64,000 bases of DNA from Odontocerum albicorne (GCA_949825065.1 OX463856.1:18844632-18908631); one strand, 5' to 3'; positions 10,380 to 21,184 are shown, counted from the first letter of the stretch. Notes: generated by a model from the letters alone, not told the origin. Translations and numbers: made by a program.

Positions 10380-10715
10380 CATATATGAACACTACTCACA
10401 TAACATATACTATATTCTACCTAACGCCGAACGTGTAACTAGGAAGGTTTATTTGGAGATCGTCTTCCCTTGGTAAGTTTTCTGCGGTTTTCTTACCAAA
10501 TATGTTTTTTATAAACATATACAGATATGGAAAAGTTTCTAATCTAATGGCCGCAGCCACCGCCTTCCTATCCTTACATTTAACTTGATTTTTTTAAATA
10601 TATTTAATCTGTAATTAACACCTAATGTGTTTGAATTCCGCGTTAGAGTACTCTTGAAGAGTCTACTCTCTAAATGGCGCTATATACATTTTCCTTTTAT
10701 TAATATTATTATTAA
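10380..10715 (+). mobile_element. LINE-F 3' region with (ATT)n tail
   Basis: LINE-F copies share, in order: TATATGAACACTAC, a CGTCTTC.CTTGGTAAGTTTTCTGCGG-type block, ATCTAATGGCCGCAGCCACC, TTGAATTC.GCGTTAGAG, GAGTCTACTCTCTAAA, GGCGCTATATA and an ATT-rich tail. Similar copies lie at 41018, 43600 and 50440. The lack of an ORF and the 3'-anchored simple tail suggest a LINE 3' untranslated region; this identification is an inference. Confidence 0.55.
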
Positions 10716-10731
10716 TAACCACAATTCGCCA

Positions 10732-10866
10732 TCATATGTGGCATAGTTGGTAAGTCGTTTATTTTCTAGCCTGAGGGTTGCGGTTTCGATTTCAGTAAAA
10801 TCTTTGTTTTCATTAAAGAATTCTAGTTTCGTTTTCACTTAATATCTCGTAAATATTTTTCTGGTG
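10732..10866 (+). mobile_element. SINE-1 partial copy
   Basis: Keeps TGTGGCATAGTTGGTAAGTCG, GGTTGCGGTTTCGATTTC and TTTTCACTTAA. It breaks off after TATTTTTCTGGTG, where an unrelated GC-richer stretch (10867-10968, open for about 33 codons) follows. Confidence 0.65.
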
Positions 10867-10999
10867 TCCTGTGAGCGCCTGCGTCACTTCGAATGTGAGG
10901 ATGATCCTTCTCCTGTGCTCGAGCGCCTCGCTTATGCTCCCGAAAAACAATTTGGTGGTGCACATTAAGCATATTCAGAGCAATAAATGATAAACACTT

Positions 11000-11219
11000 T
11001 TAGGGTATGCACTGAGGGAACACATGCATGCACGAGGGAGTACATTACGTGTTAGAATTACTTTCGCACGTGAACAGGCAACAGCACACACGAGCTAGCT
11101 AGTCTAACGCGAGCAAATATTGCTATCAAATAATCTTTTTAACCTTCTTTTGTGTCCCATCGGGAATCGAGCAAGAAACTCCGCGTAGATCAGTGCCCTA
11201 CTAAGCCATGGAGGTCATA
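11000..11219 (-). mobile_element. SINE-2 copy
   Basis: The head at 11158-11219 is clear on the minus strand (CATCGGGAATCGAGCAAGAAA, then CTAAGCCATGGAGGTC on plus). The body AAATATTGCTATCAAATAATC is shared with the copies at 9268 and 31432. The 3' half is poorly conserved. Confidence 0.6.
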
Positions 11220-12177
11220 GATTTCGGCGGAAAGTGTTTTATTAATATGTTGAGAGTCGCTGTTTTCTTCGATCCAAGTGTTGCCATGTCGTTAAATTCC
11301 ATTGAATATTTAGTTCGGGATGAAACACGGTATTATCGGTATATGGACATTTTGCACGCTGGCAACATTCACCTTCCTTTCTTAGCAAAAGTAAAATAAC
11401 CATAAGTTCTTAACTGAATAACACTACCAGAACAGGAAAAAATACCTACAACTAAATAATAATAATAATAAAATTTTATCTGGGAGTTAATTTCTTATTT
11501 TTCGGAAAGATGTTAGGAAAAAATTTGTTGCAAATTGCATATCAAACGTGTTGAAAGCATGTTTTAATGAACGTCTATATTAAAGCGCATTTTTCGGGTA
11601 TATCTTACCAAATTACTTAAGTGGTTCTTTAGCATTATTTCGATGATGGAAAAAATCAGTTATCTGTCGAAATTTTTACTGCTGCAAAGGAATGCAACAT
11701 AAACCAAAAATTGAAATTAATGAAAATGCAAATTAAAAAAAAAGTATTGACGCGATTACCGTTGATGAACAAATCAAGACTGATCGAAGATAACCAGTAT
11801 TCTACACGAAAGACTACTGAATACTGAAAATAATGAAAACCACCGTCCACGAGTATTTGGTGCTATTTTGCGTTTGAATTTGACCTCAAAATAAGAAATT
11901 GCTTTCCGGACAACCCAATATATATTGATAATATATACGACCTAAAGAATTTGAGACCCGTTATAAATTTCATGATTAAGAAAATTTGTAGCTTCGGATC
12001 TATCGAAGATTTAATAATATTATAAAATTTGTATTTTTCAATGAATAATTAGGATTAAGTTTTTAGGTCCGATTCTTCAACTGTGGGGATAATTAATTTG
12101 TTTGGAAAAAAAATGATTCCGAAGTTTTCCGAAGGATGACGAATACTTGCGAATATTGATGGACAAGAGATAAAAAA
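11220..12177. other. AT-rich stretch, nothing recognised
   Basis: Contains a short (AAT)n run at about 11457-11471. The small ORFs (11208-11399, 11656-11850) carry no recognisable motif. Confidence 0.45.
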
Positions 12178-12286
12178 AATACTGATAGCTAAAAAGTGCA
12201 TTGAGAAGAATATGTGAGTGTGACAATGTATGATAGAATACGGAATGGCTTGATTAGGGATGAACGTGAACTTAAGGCTGATTAAG
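12178..12286 (+). pseudogene. LINE-A fragment
   Basis: Holds the segment TGTATGATAGAATACGGAATG and GATTAGGGATGAACGTGAACTTAAGGC, which encodes the YDRIRNG..RDERELK part of the ORF. It is cut at 12286-12288, exactly where a SINE-1 head begins; the remainder of LINE-A is not found after the SINE. Confidence 0.75.
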
Positions 12287-12287
12287 A

Positions 12288-12482
12288 CAATGTCCGTAGC
12301 CTAGTTGTTAAGAAGCCTGTCTTCCAGCGCGGAGGTTGCAGGTTCAAATCCCGCTGATACCCAGATTTAAAAAAATATCCACGTTTCGTTTTCACTAAGG
12401 TCATTTCATCTTTTTGGTCGGCTGGCAGATATTGTCACGGAGCAATACACCCACCAGGTCATATTGTATACAGCGAAAGTGC
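12288..12482 (+). mobile_element. SINE-1 copy, near full length
   Basis: Complete from the head (TGTCCGTAGCCTAGTTG, CTGTCTTCCAGCGCGGAGG, GGTTCAAATCCCG) through ATTTAAAAAAATATCC and the TTTTCACTAAGGTC block to ACCAGGTCATATTGTATAC. No clear (AATAC)n tail remains. Confidence 0.85.
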
Positions 12483-12677
12483 TGATGAAAGAGAAATATG
12501 TGATGATTTCGTAAAGCTTACATATAGGTACAGGTTAAACCCAATAACATACAAAGCTTGAAAGAATAAGTTACATACAATAAGAAGAAATAATACTATT
12601 TACATAAAAAGCTTTAACATACATTATGTACAGCAGCAAAAATATGAAGTTAATAGTTATTAGTTTGGTCGAAACAA

Positions 12678-13160
12678 CTAACTTCCATTACGAAAAAAGT
12701 GCATAATGCTTTCTTTAAAAACATTATCGGAAATGTTGAAGATATCAATATCCGCGGCTTTATTTAGAAGGGACATACCGTGATGCAGTGGAAGAGCACA
12801 TGTCATGTACGTTCTACTTATTGGCGGTTTAAATAGGTCAATATTTCTATACCTCGAATAGTTGTTAGGAACATAACACGTTATCTATACCAACATAGTG
12901 GGATTAGGTGTAGCTCCCGTCAGCAGCTTAAATATATAAGAAGATACTCTCACATTCCTCCTCACGCTAAGAAGGTAGTATCCTAACATACGAAAAAAGA
13001 ACCTTATAATAAGATAGCATATATAAGGATGTTTTGGTAAGTGAATGAAAGCTATTGTGAGATGGGCTTTAAAGTTTATCCGAAATAAGTATACCAAGGG
13101 TTGACTTATGTGGTACATACTCGTACTTATAATTAGAATAAGGTCCCACAACTAAAATAA
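12678..13160 (-). pseudogene. CR1-like reverse transcriptase C-terminal region
   Basis: From about 13150 downward the frame reads INFKAHLTIAF, then after frameshifts YYLLS.RRNVRVSSYIFKLLTGATPNPTML. Then follow VPNNYSRYRNIDLF, PPISRT, PLHHGMSLLNKAADIDIFNIS and FKESI, ending in TAG at 12678-12680. The order RRNV-(L)FKLL-G-P-L, VP..RY.....F..P..RT....LP......N....DIF..S...FK is the conserved thumb and C-terminal end of CR1/jockey-group ORF2. The final 57 codons are uninterrupted. AT-rich 3' untranslated sequence may extend to about 12500. The element belongs to a different family from LINE-A to LINE-G. Confidence 0.75.
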
Positions 13161-13254
13161 ATGAGTTTTTTTTGACAGAGGTATGATAAAATAAATCAAC
13201 AATTGGTAAAAAAACATGAACCTTTTTTTATTGTGTTTATACATTCTGAATAAG

Positions 13255-13345
13255 ATAGATAAACTTAGTTGACTGGGATCACGAAAAATGACAGGTGACA
13301 AACCCAGATCCTTATAAATTGAGTGTCCACATAAAATTACCTGTT
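13255..13345 (-). repeat. Repeat X fragment
   Basis: Shares ACTGGGA.CACGA.AAATGA.AGG..ACAAACCCAGAT, then TCC....TAAAATTACCTGTT, with the longer copies at 20742-21030, 37795-38085 and 60250-60440. Nature unknown. Confidence 0.6.
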
Positions 13346-13770
13346 TTTAGTTTGCCTTGTTTTTCATACACTATGTATATATACCTAGTCATGTAATGAA
13401 AAGATTTTTTTTTTCTTAAAAACTAAAAAAGAGTTCAGCAAAAAATGCTAGTTAGTCTTGAGCTATTTTATGTCCGTGTTTTACAAAAATAAACGATTTT
13501 GGGAATATGATCCTGCTCGTTTGAATTTGGTCGTTTTGAATTTAGGTCACTTCAGTTTTATCAATGAGTGTTTTTTTTTGTTATACGTTGCTGCTGGTTT
13601 GCATTTGTTTGTTTCGGAATTTTTCGTTGCTTCTTTTTCTTCATGAGTGTTTGTTTTTTACTTTCGTTTTCCGCTTTTTTAGTTTCCGTTTATTTCATTA
13701 TTTTTCTGGCTTTATTGTGCCCACAATTTTTTTTTATTTTCTTCAAATATTTGTGTTTGGAATGAGTATA

Positions 13771-13812
13771 ATTGAGAATCGAACCCGAACTCTCCAGGTG
13801 GAAGACGAGGAT
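13771..13812 (-). mobile_element. SINE head fragment (SINE-1 or -2)
   Basis: Plus-strand TTGAGAATCGAACCCGAACT plus CTCCAGGTGGAAGAC is the inverse of a tRNA-type head with an intact B box (GGTTCGATTCT). Only the head remains, so the family cannot be told. Confidence 0.55.
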
Positions 13813-13837
13813 TCCGCCAAAAACGTCTTCCAACGAA

Positions 13838-14138
13838 ACAGAACAAGGAATGAAGAAATTAGGGGTGGATATGAACTTAAGGGTATTAAGTTAGATAAAA
13901 AAGAGCGCTCTGAAATGGTTTGACCATGTAGAATGAATTAAGAAATACTATAAATAAATAGACAGTGCAAATGTGAGCGAAAGACATGTTAATGTAAGAC
14001 CAAGGAAATTATGGTTGGATCAAATTAATATTTTCAAAGAAATACGTGTAAAAAGTCAGGAAAATCGTAGAAGTTGTATGTCGTGTTAAGAAAGTACGGC
14101 GCTTTCTCATCTCTGCCTACCCCAACATATGGGATGGT
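13838..14138 (+). pseudogene. LINE-A 3' fragment
   Basis: The frame begins NRTRNEEIRGGYELK and continues with WFDHVE, GTGCAAATGTGAGCG, AGACCAAGGAAATTATGGTTGGATC and the family's CTCTGCCTACCCC and GGGATGGTAT end. Stops and small indels throughout. Confidence 0.75.
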
Positions 14139-14493
14139 ATCTATGTATTGGCCACAAATTTAGAAAGTGGCATATAATGTAAGATAAAAATAAATTCGTA
14201 TAAATTCCAAATTCTCTTTTAAAATAATTTATTCTATAATAATCATTTGTCAAATATGTTACAATAATCTTTCAAAAGAATTCTGATGATAAAAATTATT
14301 TTGTATTGAAGCAGATTATGAAAGATGACGTGTCATAAAATGCTAATATGTTTTATTCATAAAAAAACATAATATAATCCGAGTGGACATATAATTGCGG
14401 GGGTATTTATTAACATAATAATATAACACGCGAGTAACATAAAAATAATTTGAAGATTAATTCAAAAATGATTTTTATTACTATAGTCATCGT

Positions 14494-14720
14494 CGACCTC
14501 AGTGGACTAGTTGGTAAGGCGCTTCACTTCCAGCCGGACGTTTACTGATGGTACCCGAAAAAACGAGAATCCAGATTGGTTACAATACTCGTGCGCTTGA
14601 AAACTTTGTTATAAAGTATTGTTACCTTTTCACGTGTGATGGCGAACTGCGATTCCCAGTACTTCGGTAGTTTATAGCCCGAAGGCTCGATTAATTAGGT
14701 AAAATATATTTTAGTTTCCT
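14494..14720 (+). mobile_element. SINE-2 copy
   Basis: Head TCGACCTCAGTGGACTAGTTGG with CTTCCAGCC; then the SINE-2-specific GGTTACAATACTCGTGCGCTTG, AGTATTGTTACCTTTTCACG and CCCGAAGGCTCGATTA. A long hairpin follows 30 bp later. Confidence 0.75.
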
Positions 14721-14749
14721 TCTTTCATATGTTCGCATCACCAATTGAT

Positions 14750-14917
14750 ATATGAATGGTTGAATTAAAATAGGCACTAAGTACCAAAAAAAAACACAAA
14801 AAAAACTAAGTATGCAGTTTCATTATATATGATACTATATATAGAACGAAACTGCATACTTAGTTTTTTTTGTTTTTTTTTTGGTACGTAGTGCTATTTT
14901 AATTCAACCATTCATAT
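14750..14917. repeat. Long inverted repeat (hairpin), 70-72-bp arms
   Basis: Left arm 14750-14821 and right arm 14848-14917 are nearly perfect reverse complements; they differ only by two single-base indels and one or two substitutions. The loop is 26 bp of TATA-like sequence. The arms include A-rich tracts. The transcript would fold as one long stem. It could be a MITE or an inverted duplication of SINE-2 tail sequence. No convincing target duplication was seen. Confidence 0.85.
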
Positions 14918-14957
14918 GTTGACGGGTAACTTAAAAGAAGAAGAAGAAGAAAATGAC

Positions 14958-15275
14958 AAGTTTATATAGCGCCGTTTAGAGAGCAAACTTTTCTCAAGGG
15001 TGGTTTCACTTGGGACTCGAACTTATATTATGAAATAAATCACGTCTAGCAGCTATAGTAGCACCCGAGCAAATCATGTAAAACACTATTTGTACACTGT
15101 ACCCCCCTGTTGGGTTATTGCCATGTTGCGATTTCCTTCGATCCACAATAAATGTGTTTATGAGGCATTAAATGAAAAACCTTTTTTTTATATCTTGGTC
15201 CAATCTGGAATCGAACCCATAACCTCCGGGCTGGAACACAGGTGTCTTATTAACTAGGCCATGGAGGTCGTCATA
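14958..15275 (-). mobile_element. Composite SINE-1 with LINE-F-type tail
   Basis: On the minus strand: a clear head at 15190-15275 (AACCTCCGGGCTGG and CTAGGCCATGGAGGTC read on plus), the SINE-1 body, GTACACTGTACCCCC at 15092, then TTGCTCGGG, a region with TATAGCTGCTAGACGTGATTT, TTCGAGTCCCAAG and the GGCGCTATATAAACTTG tail. Order and orientation are the same as at 887-1236, with a continuous junction. Confidence 0.7.
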
Positions 15276-15416
15276 TGGTAAATTAATGAATTATTATGAT
15301 GGAATTTAAAGTATGACGGATTTAAAAAAATTATATATTTAAGACTATTCACACTAAAAGCATAAATGAATAAAAAGCTAAATAAGACCAGACTAAGAAG
15401 GTATGAGATACATTGA

Positions 15417-15760
15417 CCACCTCCATAGTCTAATTGGTTAGATGCCTGTCTTCCAGCCCGCAGGTTGTGGGTTTGATTCCCGTTGGTGCTAAATACATTT
15501 AAAAAATATTCCAGTCTGGATATTAATTAAAACTGGTTACAACGTTCGCGCACTAGACGTATTCGAGTGCTGTTACCTCTTCTCGAGCAGTAGTATTTCT
15601 AGCACGTACGAGAATGAACTCCGAGTTATAAATCTACTTCAATGGTCTTACATTTTATGATTAATAGGGTCGAAGGCATTGTTTTCTACCGGTCAAGCTA
15701 TTTAATATAAAATCACCAATTGGTACCTTTATATTACAATTAAAGGGTGCCAAAAACCAC
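15417..15760 (+). mobile_element. SINE-2 copy, longest plus-strand example
   Basis: The head is well preserved: CCTCCATAGTCTAATTGG, CCTGTCTTCCAGCCCGCAGG and GGGTTTGATTCCCGTTGG. The body has AACTGGTTACAACGTTCGCG, GTGCTGTTACCTCTTCTCG and AGGGTCGAAGGCATTGTTTTC, and the end has ATCACCAATTGGTACC. It shows that SINE-1 and SINE-2 share the head up to about GTGCTAAATA and then diverge. Confidence 0.8.
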
Positions 15761-16490
15761 AAATCAAATGACAAGCACTAGGTCGAAAATTTTAATATTC
15801 GCTGAAAAACGATATAAACGGAAGACAGAATATTATTTGAAGAATGCAACACATGGCTGCAAATTGTCATCATTTTCTTGACTTGGATCCGAGAACGGGA
15901 ATATGAAATTATCAACTTTTATCGTCATCATTACTGGTTGATTTCTTGTTAAATAAAAATTAACTAAGTCCTTTGAATAGATAAGGAAAATTATAATACT
16001 ATGCACCCATTAAACAAATGGCATTTGATTAATCACTACAATATTCAGCGAGCCATTGACCATGTTTGCTGTCGAGACACATCTCCTTTCTGTGTACTAT
16101 GCCTTAACTCCTTCACAACCATCCAATAAAAGTAATGCGAAGAATGCAGGCAAAAAAGCGACAAACAATTATTTCTTCGTGGTGGGTAGGTAGTCGATAA
16201 ATTCCAAACGGTCACAATTAGCGACAAAATCCACACCGAGTTGAGCCAATTTCGTCTTTAATGCTTTTTATAATCCAGCGAAAAAAAATAGATGGATCAT
16301 AAAATTTTAACCGCGCCGATGATACTGAAAATATTTGGAACATGATTCATCTATTATATGTTGGAATTTACATATTGAATTTACTATTTGATACCTAAAT
16401 ACAGAGGTGGGCTGAAATGAATTTTACAAAATAATATTTATTTAACTTTTCAATATCACATATGTTAGTAAGTATTTTGTTATTGTATTA
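15761..16490. other. AT-rich stretch, nothing recognised
   Basis: Short ORFs only (for example 16045-16236 minus); none shows a motif. Confidence 0.4.
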
Positions 16491-16693
16491 ATTCCTCATT
16501 GGCTTCGTTGGTAAGACGCTTGTCTTCCAAGTCGGGAGAAGCGGTTTCGATTACCAAGTTTATTTTTATAAAGGGTTCGAGTTTTCACTTAAGGTTTGTT
16601 TAAACACCTTTCTGGTTGGTTTGAAATGATCAACATGTGGAAATAAACCCGTCAGGTTGTTCTGTATACAGTAAAAGTATAAAACAGTACAAA
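16491..16693 (+). mobile_element. SINE-1 copy
   Basis: TCATTGGCTTCGTTGGTAAG, CTTGTCTTCCAAGTCGG, GGTTTCGATTACC, GTTTTCACTTAAGG, CTTTCTGGTTGGTTTGAAA and CAGGTTGTTCTGTATACAG are all present. The end merges into ACAGTACAAAATTAAC. Confidence 0.8.
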
Positions 16694-16710
16694 ATTAACA
16701 GTAATATTAT

Positions 16711-16905
16711 GTACTTGGTACCTTTCCACTTATCCAAATTGGTGATTCAGACATATTGAAGAGTATGACCGGGAGAAAACACTGTCTTCAGCTTTATTAA
16801 TCGACCCGTCATGTTTATAGCCATTGGAGTAGACATAGAACTCGTTTGTAATCGCACGTGTTACCGATATTACCGTGTGTGAATAAGCAACAATAGGTAT
16901 GCGAA
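16711..16905 (-). mobile_element. SINE-2 3' two-thirds
   Basis: Read on minus it ends GTCTGAATCACCAATTTGG after CCCGGTCATACTCTTCAATA. It also keeps the block seen on plus as ACTGGAGT-like CATTGGAGTAGACATAGAACTCG. The tRNA head is absent. Confidence 0.65.
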
Positions 16906-17763
16906 TTGACTTTGTTTTAGATAAAAATTTCAACTGAAGTTTATAATAAATGTATTTTGATTATTTTAACATTTTATACATAGTTAATCCATTCACACTT
17001 CGATGATTTATGACATCACTGTTAAAATCAAAAACGGTATTTATTTTAAGTCACGAAATTAAAAAAATAAAACATGTTTTTTTAGATGAATTAAACCTTC
17101 AACTGGTTAAACTTTAAAAAAAATACGATCGACCTAAAAAGTGAAAGAGTTCTTCGACGAAATCGAAACGCAACATTAGTTGGACGCGGCATTTGGTAAA
17201 TCGATACCAGCTGAAAAATACTTATGTATTTATATAGTAAAAAAAAATACTTGATACTTTTTCCACATTTTTTTTAAATAGTTCGATATCCTAAAAAAGG
17301 TTCAAAATCCGATTAGTTAAATCAAGGAAGCTTGTGTTCCGCAATTTTCCTGCGCGCTAAACAAAATTCCCCAGGCGATATTATTTTTGACAAAGTGGCA
17401 AGTGAGTGAATGACTAACGCGAATGTAAAGCGTGTGATAAGGAATTGTTTGGTATGATTTAAAGGTGAATTTTAATATTATGATCAGATTGGTATTATGA
17501 TATGTATGCAATAGCTTAGGATGTCAGAAAAAAACTTTTCAGCAGATTGATGTGAATGCAGAGTATAAACTTTTTAATTGAGATCACTTCGTCATGGGCC
17601 TCTCCTAATGAAGCTTTCTATATCCATATAAGTTTTTTTTGCATTATTGTATACTTGCACTCTGCGATTAACATTTCTATTTTTTTTTAAATTAAATACC
17701 TAATACAAAAAATATACATGTTATCAAATTTCTTCAAAAACATTTAAATCGTTAAATTAATTC

Positions 17764-17892
17764 AAAATATTGTGATTCAAAGTAACTTAACCATTGATTA
17801 TGAAAATGGGTGCCAAAGTCTTCATATATTGTGATTGTAAATATTAAAATATTGTGATTAAAAGTAACTGAACCATTTACTATAAAAATGGT
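17764..17892 (+). repeat. 46-bp direct repeat pair
   Basis: AAAATATTGTGATTCAAAGT (17764) recurs as AAAATATTGTGATTAAAAGT (17847). Each is followed by AACT.AACCATT.A.TAT.AAAATGG. The start-to-start distance is 83 bp. Confidence 0.6.
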
Positions 17893-18153
17893 TACTAATA
17901 TCACCAATGATCACCATTTATAAATATGATAATATATCTCTATTATATTATTTATAGTTAAACCGTTAACACTGCGGAGGTTTCAATATTATACTTTTAC
18001 ATGATATTTTGAAATATATATGTATGCTAAATTATATCGATACGTTATCTTTCGTTTTTTAAATTTTGAGTGTGTTACGTAAACGACACTTAACTGTAGT
18101 TTATTTTGTTTATAAATAAATATCACTTTGTTGTACAAATTATTGTAACTACA

Positions 18154-18322
18154 GTTTCGTTGTATACCGTACAACCTGGCAAATGTCTAGCTCTTCCAAC
18201 TGATGGAGAGGTGTTAAATAAACCTGACTGACCGATTTAAAAAAAAATATAGGTAACAACGGGCATTAAACATGCAACCCTCGAATTAATAAGATAGGTA
18301 TCTTACCAACGATTGAAGGTTT
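18154..18322 (-). mobile_element. SINE-1 copy
   Basis: Plus-strand GTTGTATACCGTACAACCTGG opens it, then GATTTAAAAAAAAATATAGG and a decayed head (CAACCCTCGAATTAATAAG, ATCTTACCAACG). The B box is badly damaged. Confidence 0.65.
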
Positions 18323-18861
18323 AAAGATAAAATATTTGAAGTTTAAAAATTTGGAATCACCAAGATGAATACAGCATCTGACAGCTTAAAACTATCCTAC
18401 TGATGCGGTGCGTACATTTGAAATAAAATATAACATGTGGGATTTCTGAAGATTTCTTACATGTAACGGATCGAAATGTATCTAATTAGCGCTTTTAGTA
18501 ATGTATGAACAATTTTATTGAATTAAGACGTGTAAAATAGTTATAATATTCAAATCAGATGGTTGTCCAATCCTTTCATATCGCGCTTCTATCTAAATAA
18601 TCTGGAGATTTACTGGCCAATAAAAGATCGAACACAGGGTCGGCGCGCTACATTATTCGCTTAATATGGGCCATACACGGGAGTGTTGGAAGTTTAAGAT
18701 AATAAGGTTTTAAGATACTGCAAATCATTAGGTTATTTTGCATAGTTACAGAAATGGAGTAACGACCTAAACAAAAAATGCATTAGTTGTTTATTTCGAT
18801 CTAATTAATTTATTATGTCAAAAATATATTTAAAAAAAATGGATTGGATTGTATTGTATAG

Positions 18862-19021
18862 CATTGTTGTTGTATAAAATATAACGTAGGGAGTTTATTG
18901 CCTCATAAACCAAAAAAGTAAAAACCACACTGGAACTCGTTAAAAATTTGGATACTAAAGGCAATTTGCAACTCCCGAGTTCATATACAGGCAACTTATC
19001 AACTAGGGTATGGAGATCATA
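18862..19021 (-). mobile_element. SINE-1 copy, diverged
   Basis: Recognised by GTTGTTGTATAAAATATAACG, TTTATTGCCTCATAAACC, AAAACCACACTGGAACTCG, a B-box remnant (AACTCCCGAGTTCA) and CTTATCAACTAGGGTATGGAG. Confidence 0.6.
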
Positions 19022-19169
19022 TTGTATGTGCAATAATATCAAACCCTTTAAATGGGTATTTTTTTGTTAAATTGTGTTTTAGTGATTTTTTGCTTCATAC
19101 AGGTACACGTTAAAGGATGTTATAAAAACAAAACGCAAAGGAATACTGTCACAGGGCGTGATGTTATTA

Positions 19170-19410
19170 TATTAGTACCTGAATACAGATGCCAAGAAAT
19201 GTCCTCTTTGGTGAGTTGACGATGGGCAGAAGGTGGCACGGTAGTCGACGTAAGAGATATAAGGATGTATTGCATGAGACGCTTAAAAATATGAATGCTC
19301 ACCACAACTGGGAGCAAACAGCAGCAGATTGAGCCAAATGGCGTGAAACGGTTGTTTGTTATCAGGAACCCTATAGATAAAGAAAACGCAGACATATGCA
19401 GGTACTTTAA
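19170..19410 (+). pseudogene. LINE-E ORF2 C-terminal fragment
   Basis: The frame reads PRNVLFGELTMGRRWHGS, then RKRYKDVLHETLKNMNAHHN, then WEQTAAD.AKWRETV. This is the LFGEL..GKR..G....RYKD.LK.SLK...I....WE..A.DR..WR pattern of a widespread non-LTR ORF2 terminus. It is nearly continuous, with one stop after TAAD and a shift near 19185. The start is probably lost upstream of 19170. Confidence 0.7.
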
Positions 19411-19984
19411 CTCCTTGTCCTCATGCAACAGGATATATCATATACCTACCACGAATGGGCTTACACAGTCATCTCCGGTGACACCAACGTCTAGTACCCT
19501 GATCACTCACTTTGTATTGTGCCTTCTATTATTATTATGGGTTATGGACATTCATTCATTCGTGATATCCATTTTTATTTTCGACACCTATAGGCGGCAA
19601 CATACCTCAGGAGGCACTGATTGGATCGGTCGCATTTCACATCACAAAAGAAGCTAAGACGATCGTAACGTTTGGTATCAACTTTTTAAAAAGTATGTAA
19701 TGATAAAATTCAAATTTGTGATCGAGTGTTTTGGAATATTTTAATTTTATGGTAATATCTTTCCAGACTGTAGAAAACATTTACAGTATTAAAAATTGTG
19801 TAATCCTGAAAATAAAATAGTTGACGATTCTAATAAGAAGAAGTAGTTATGGATGTTTATAGACATTATCATAAGTTATAATGAGTGGATACTAGTTTTT
19901 GGATAACACCTTTGTTCTCCATATACAGGTTCACATTCCATATGATAATAAAGGACCATTCGTATAAGTTTTTTATTCTTATGG

Positions 19985-20215
19985 CAGGTACCCTTCAACA
20001 TATTCTAGTTGGTGATTAGGCCAAATTGAAAATTGAAGCCAAGAGAGCACATAATTTGAGCCTTTGAGTTTAGAACCACTGGAGTAGGTACAGAAATCAG
20101 GTTAAGTCATCGCATGTGTTGGCAATATTACCCCGCACGTAAAGAGGTAATTACACTCGTACGTGTGAGTATTATTGTTACTATACGAAATATTTTACCA
20201 TATTGGTAACCTTTT
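19985..20215 (-). mobile_element. SINE-2 copy, headless
   Basis: On plus: AGTTGGTGATTAGGCC, AGCCTTTGAGTTTAGAACCACTGGAGTAGG, ATCGCATGTGTTGGCAATATTACC and GCACGTAAAGAGGTAAT. The tRNA head is missing. Confidence 0.7.
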
Positions 20216-20232
20216 GTCAGATGGGGAATCGA

Positions 20233-20455
20233 TAGTGATAATAATAAAATGATAATTTGTATGGCGCTGTTTAGAGACCAAACTTTTCTAAAAGGCGTTC
20301 TAACTCAAGATTTGAACCCGCTCAAATATTGATATGATTGAAAGACTTCCCAAAAAGGATTATATTTAAGTGCTTCCTATAGCTGCATACGCCACCTATA
20401 TCTATGATACTAGGGAGATACTATTCCACGCCACAAGACTAGCAGCGTTAAAAGC
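20233..20455 (-). mobile_element. LINE-F / Repeat Z fragment
   Basis: (AAT)n, then GATAATTTGTATGGCGCTG, TTTAGAGACCAAAC and TCAAGATTTGAACCC mark the LINE-F tail in reverse. From about 20345 follows Repeat Z (CTTCCTATAGCTGCATACGCCACC, ATTCCACGCCACAAGA), also found at 21295-21395 beside another LINE-F piece. Confidence 0.5.
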
Positions 20456-20741
20456 TCTATCATAATACCCCACCCTATTGGATTGATTTGGAACAACTAA
20501 TTTATTAGATGAGAAGAAATCGTCGTCAAAGTTCTACTTTTCTTCGGAGGACATCCCTCAGACACAGATTCGAAAGATACGATCGAGACGTTCCATTAAT
20601 GGGCTTGCATACAAAGATACAAAGTTTGAAATCACTCCATTCACGACACGTAAGCCGGTGTTTTTAGAATGGACCAATACGACCAAACTCACTATTATTG
20701 ACAAACTGGAAATATTACAAAACAAATATACATATAGTATA

Positions 20742-21030
20742 AGGAAGTGTGAGGGGTTTGATTCGCGTGATGTACTCGTATATACATACGTGTATATGTA
20801 ATTGAGTGTCACTGTTTGTCAGGTTGATGAGAACGTACAACGGAGTTTTATATAATCAAAAATTAGAAAGAAGTATCGATTTATTTTTTCATGCAATACG
20901 TCCTCAGTGAGATACAGGCAAAAACCTAGTTTACTGGGGACACGACAAATGAAAGGCAACAAACCCAGATTCATTAAAATTGTGTGTCCAAATTAAATGA
21001 CCTGTTATTTTTTTCGCAAATTTTACATTT
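20742..21030 (-). repeat. Repeat X, near-complete copy
   Basis: Matches 37795-38085 in reverse over about 285 bp, including CAGTGAGATACAGG, CCTAGTTTACTGGGGACACG, AACAAACCCAGATTCATTAAAA and AATGACCTGTTATTTTTTT. No ORF or terminal repeat was found. Confidence 0.75.
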
Positions 21031-21184
21031 CTTGTCATGTATACAATAAATAAAAAAATAAAAAATATAAGTTGAGTGTAAGGATAGGAAAATGGTGGAT
21101 GTTGCCATTAGGTACTTCCCCGCATCTGTATATGTTGAAAAAAACATATTTGGTTAGAAAACCCCAAAAAAATTACCATGTGAA

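Noticed and set aside
12288..12365. tRNA gene
   Set aside because: A and B boxes are good, but the same head recurs in about 25 SINE copies, the acceptor stem does not close and a SINE body follows.
13458..13923. Hydrophobic ORFs of 62-119 codons
   Set aside because: Produced by long T-rich tracts that then run into a SINE head and a LINE-A fragment.
19295..19657. 120-codon ORF
   Set aside because: It runs out of frame across the LINE-E fragment and AT-rich DNA; the LINE-E frame explains the first part.
20520..20740. Reverse transcriptase C-terminus in plus frames
   Set aside because: The frame SLRHRFERYDRD... vaguely resembles RT ends, but no conserved motif follows.
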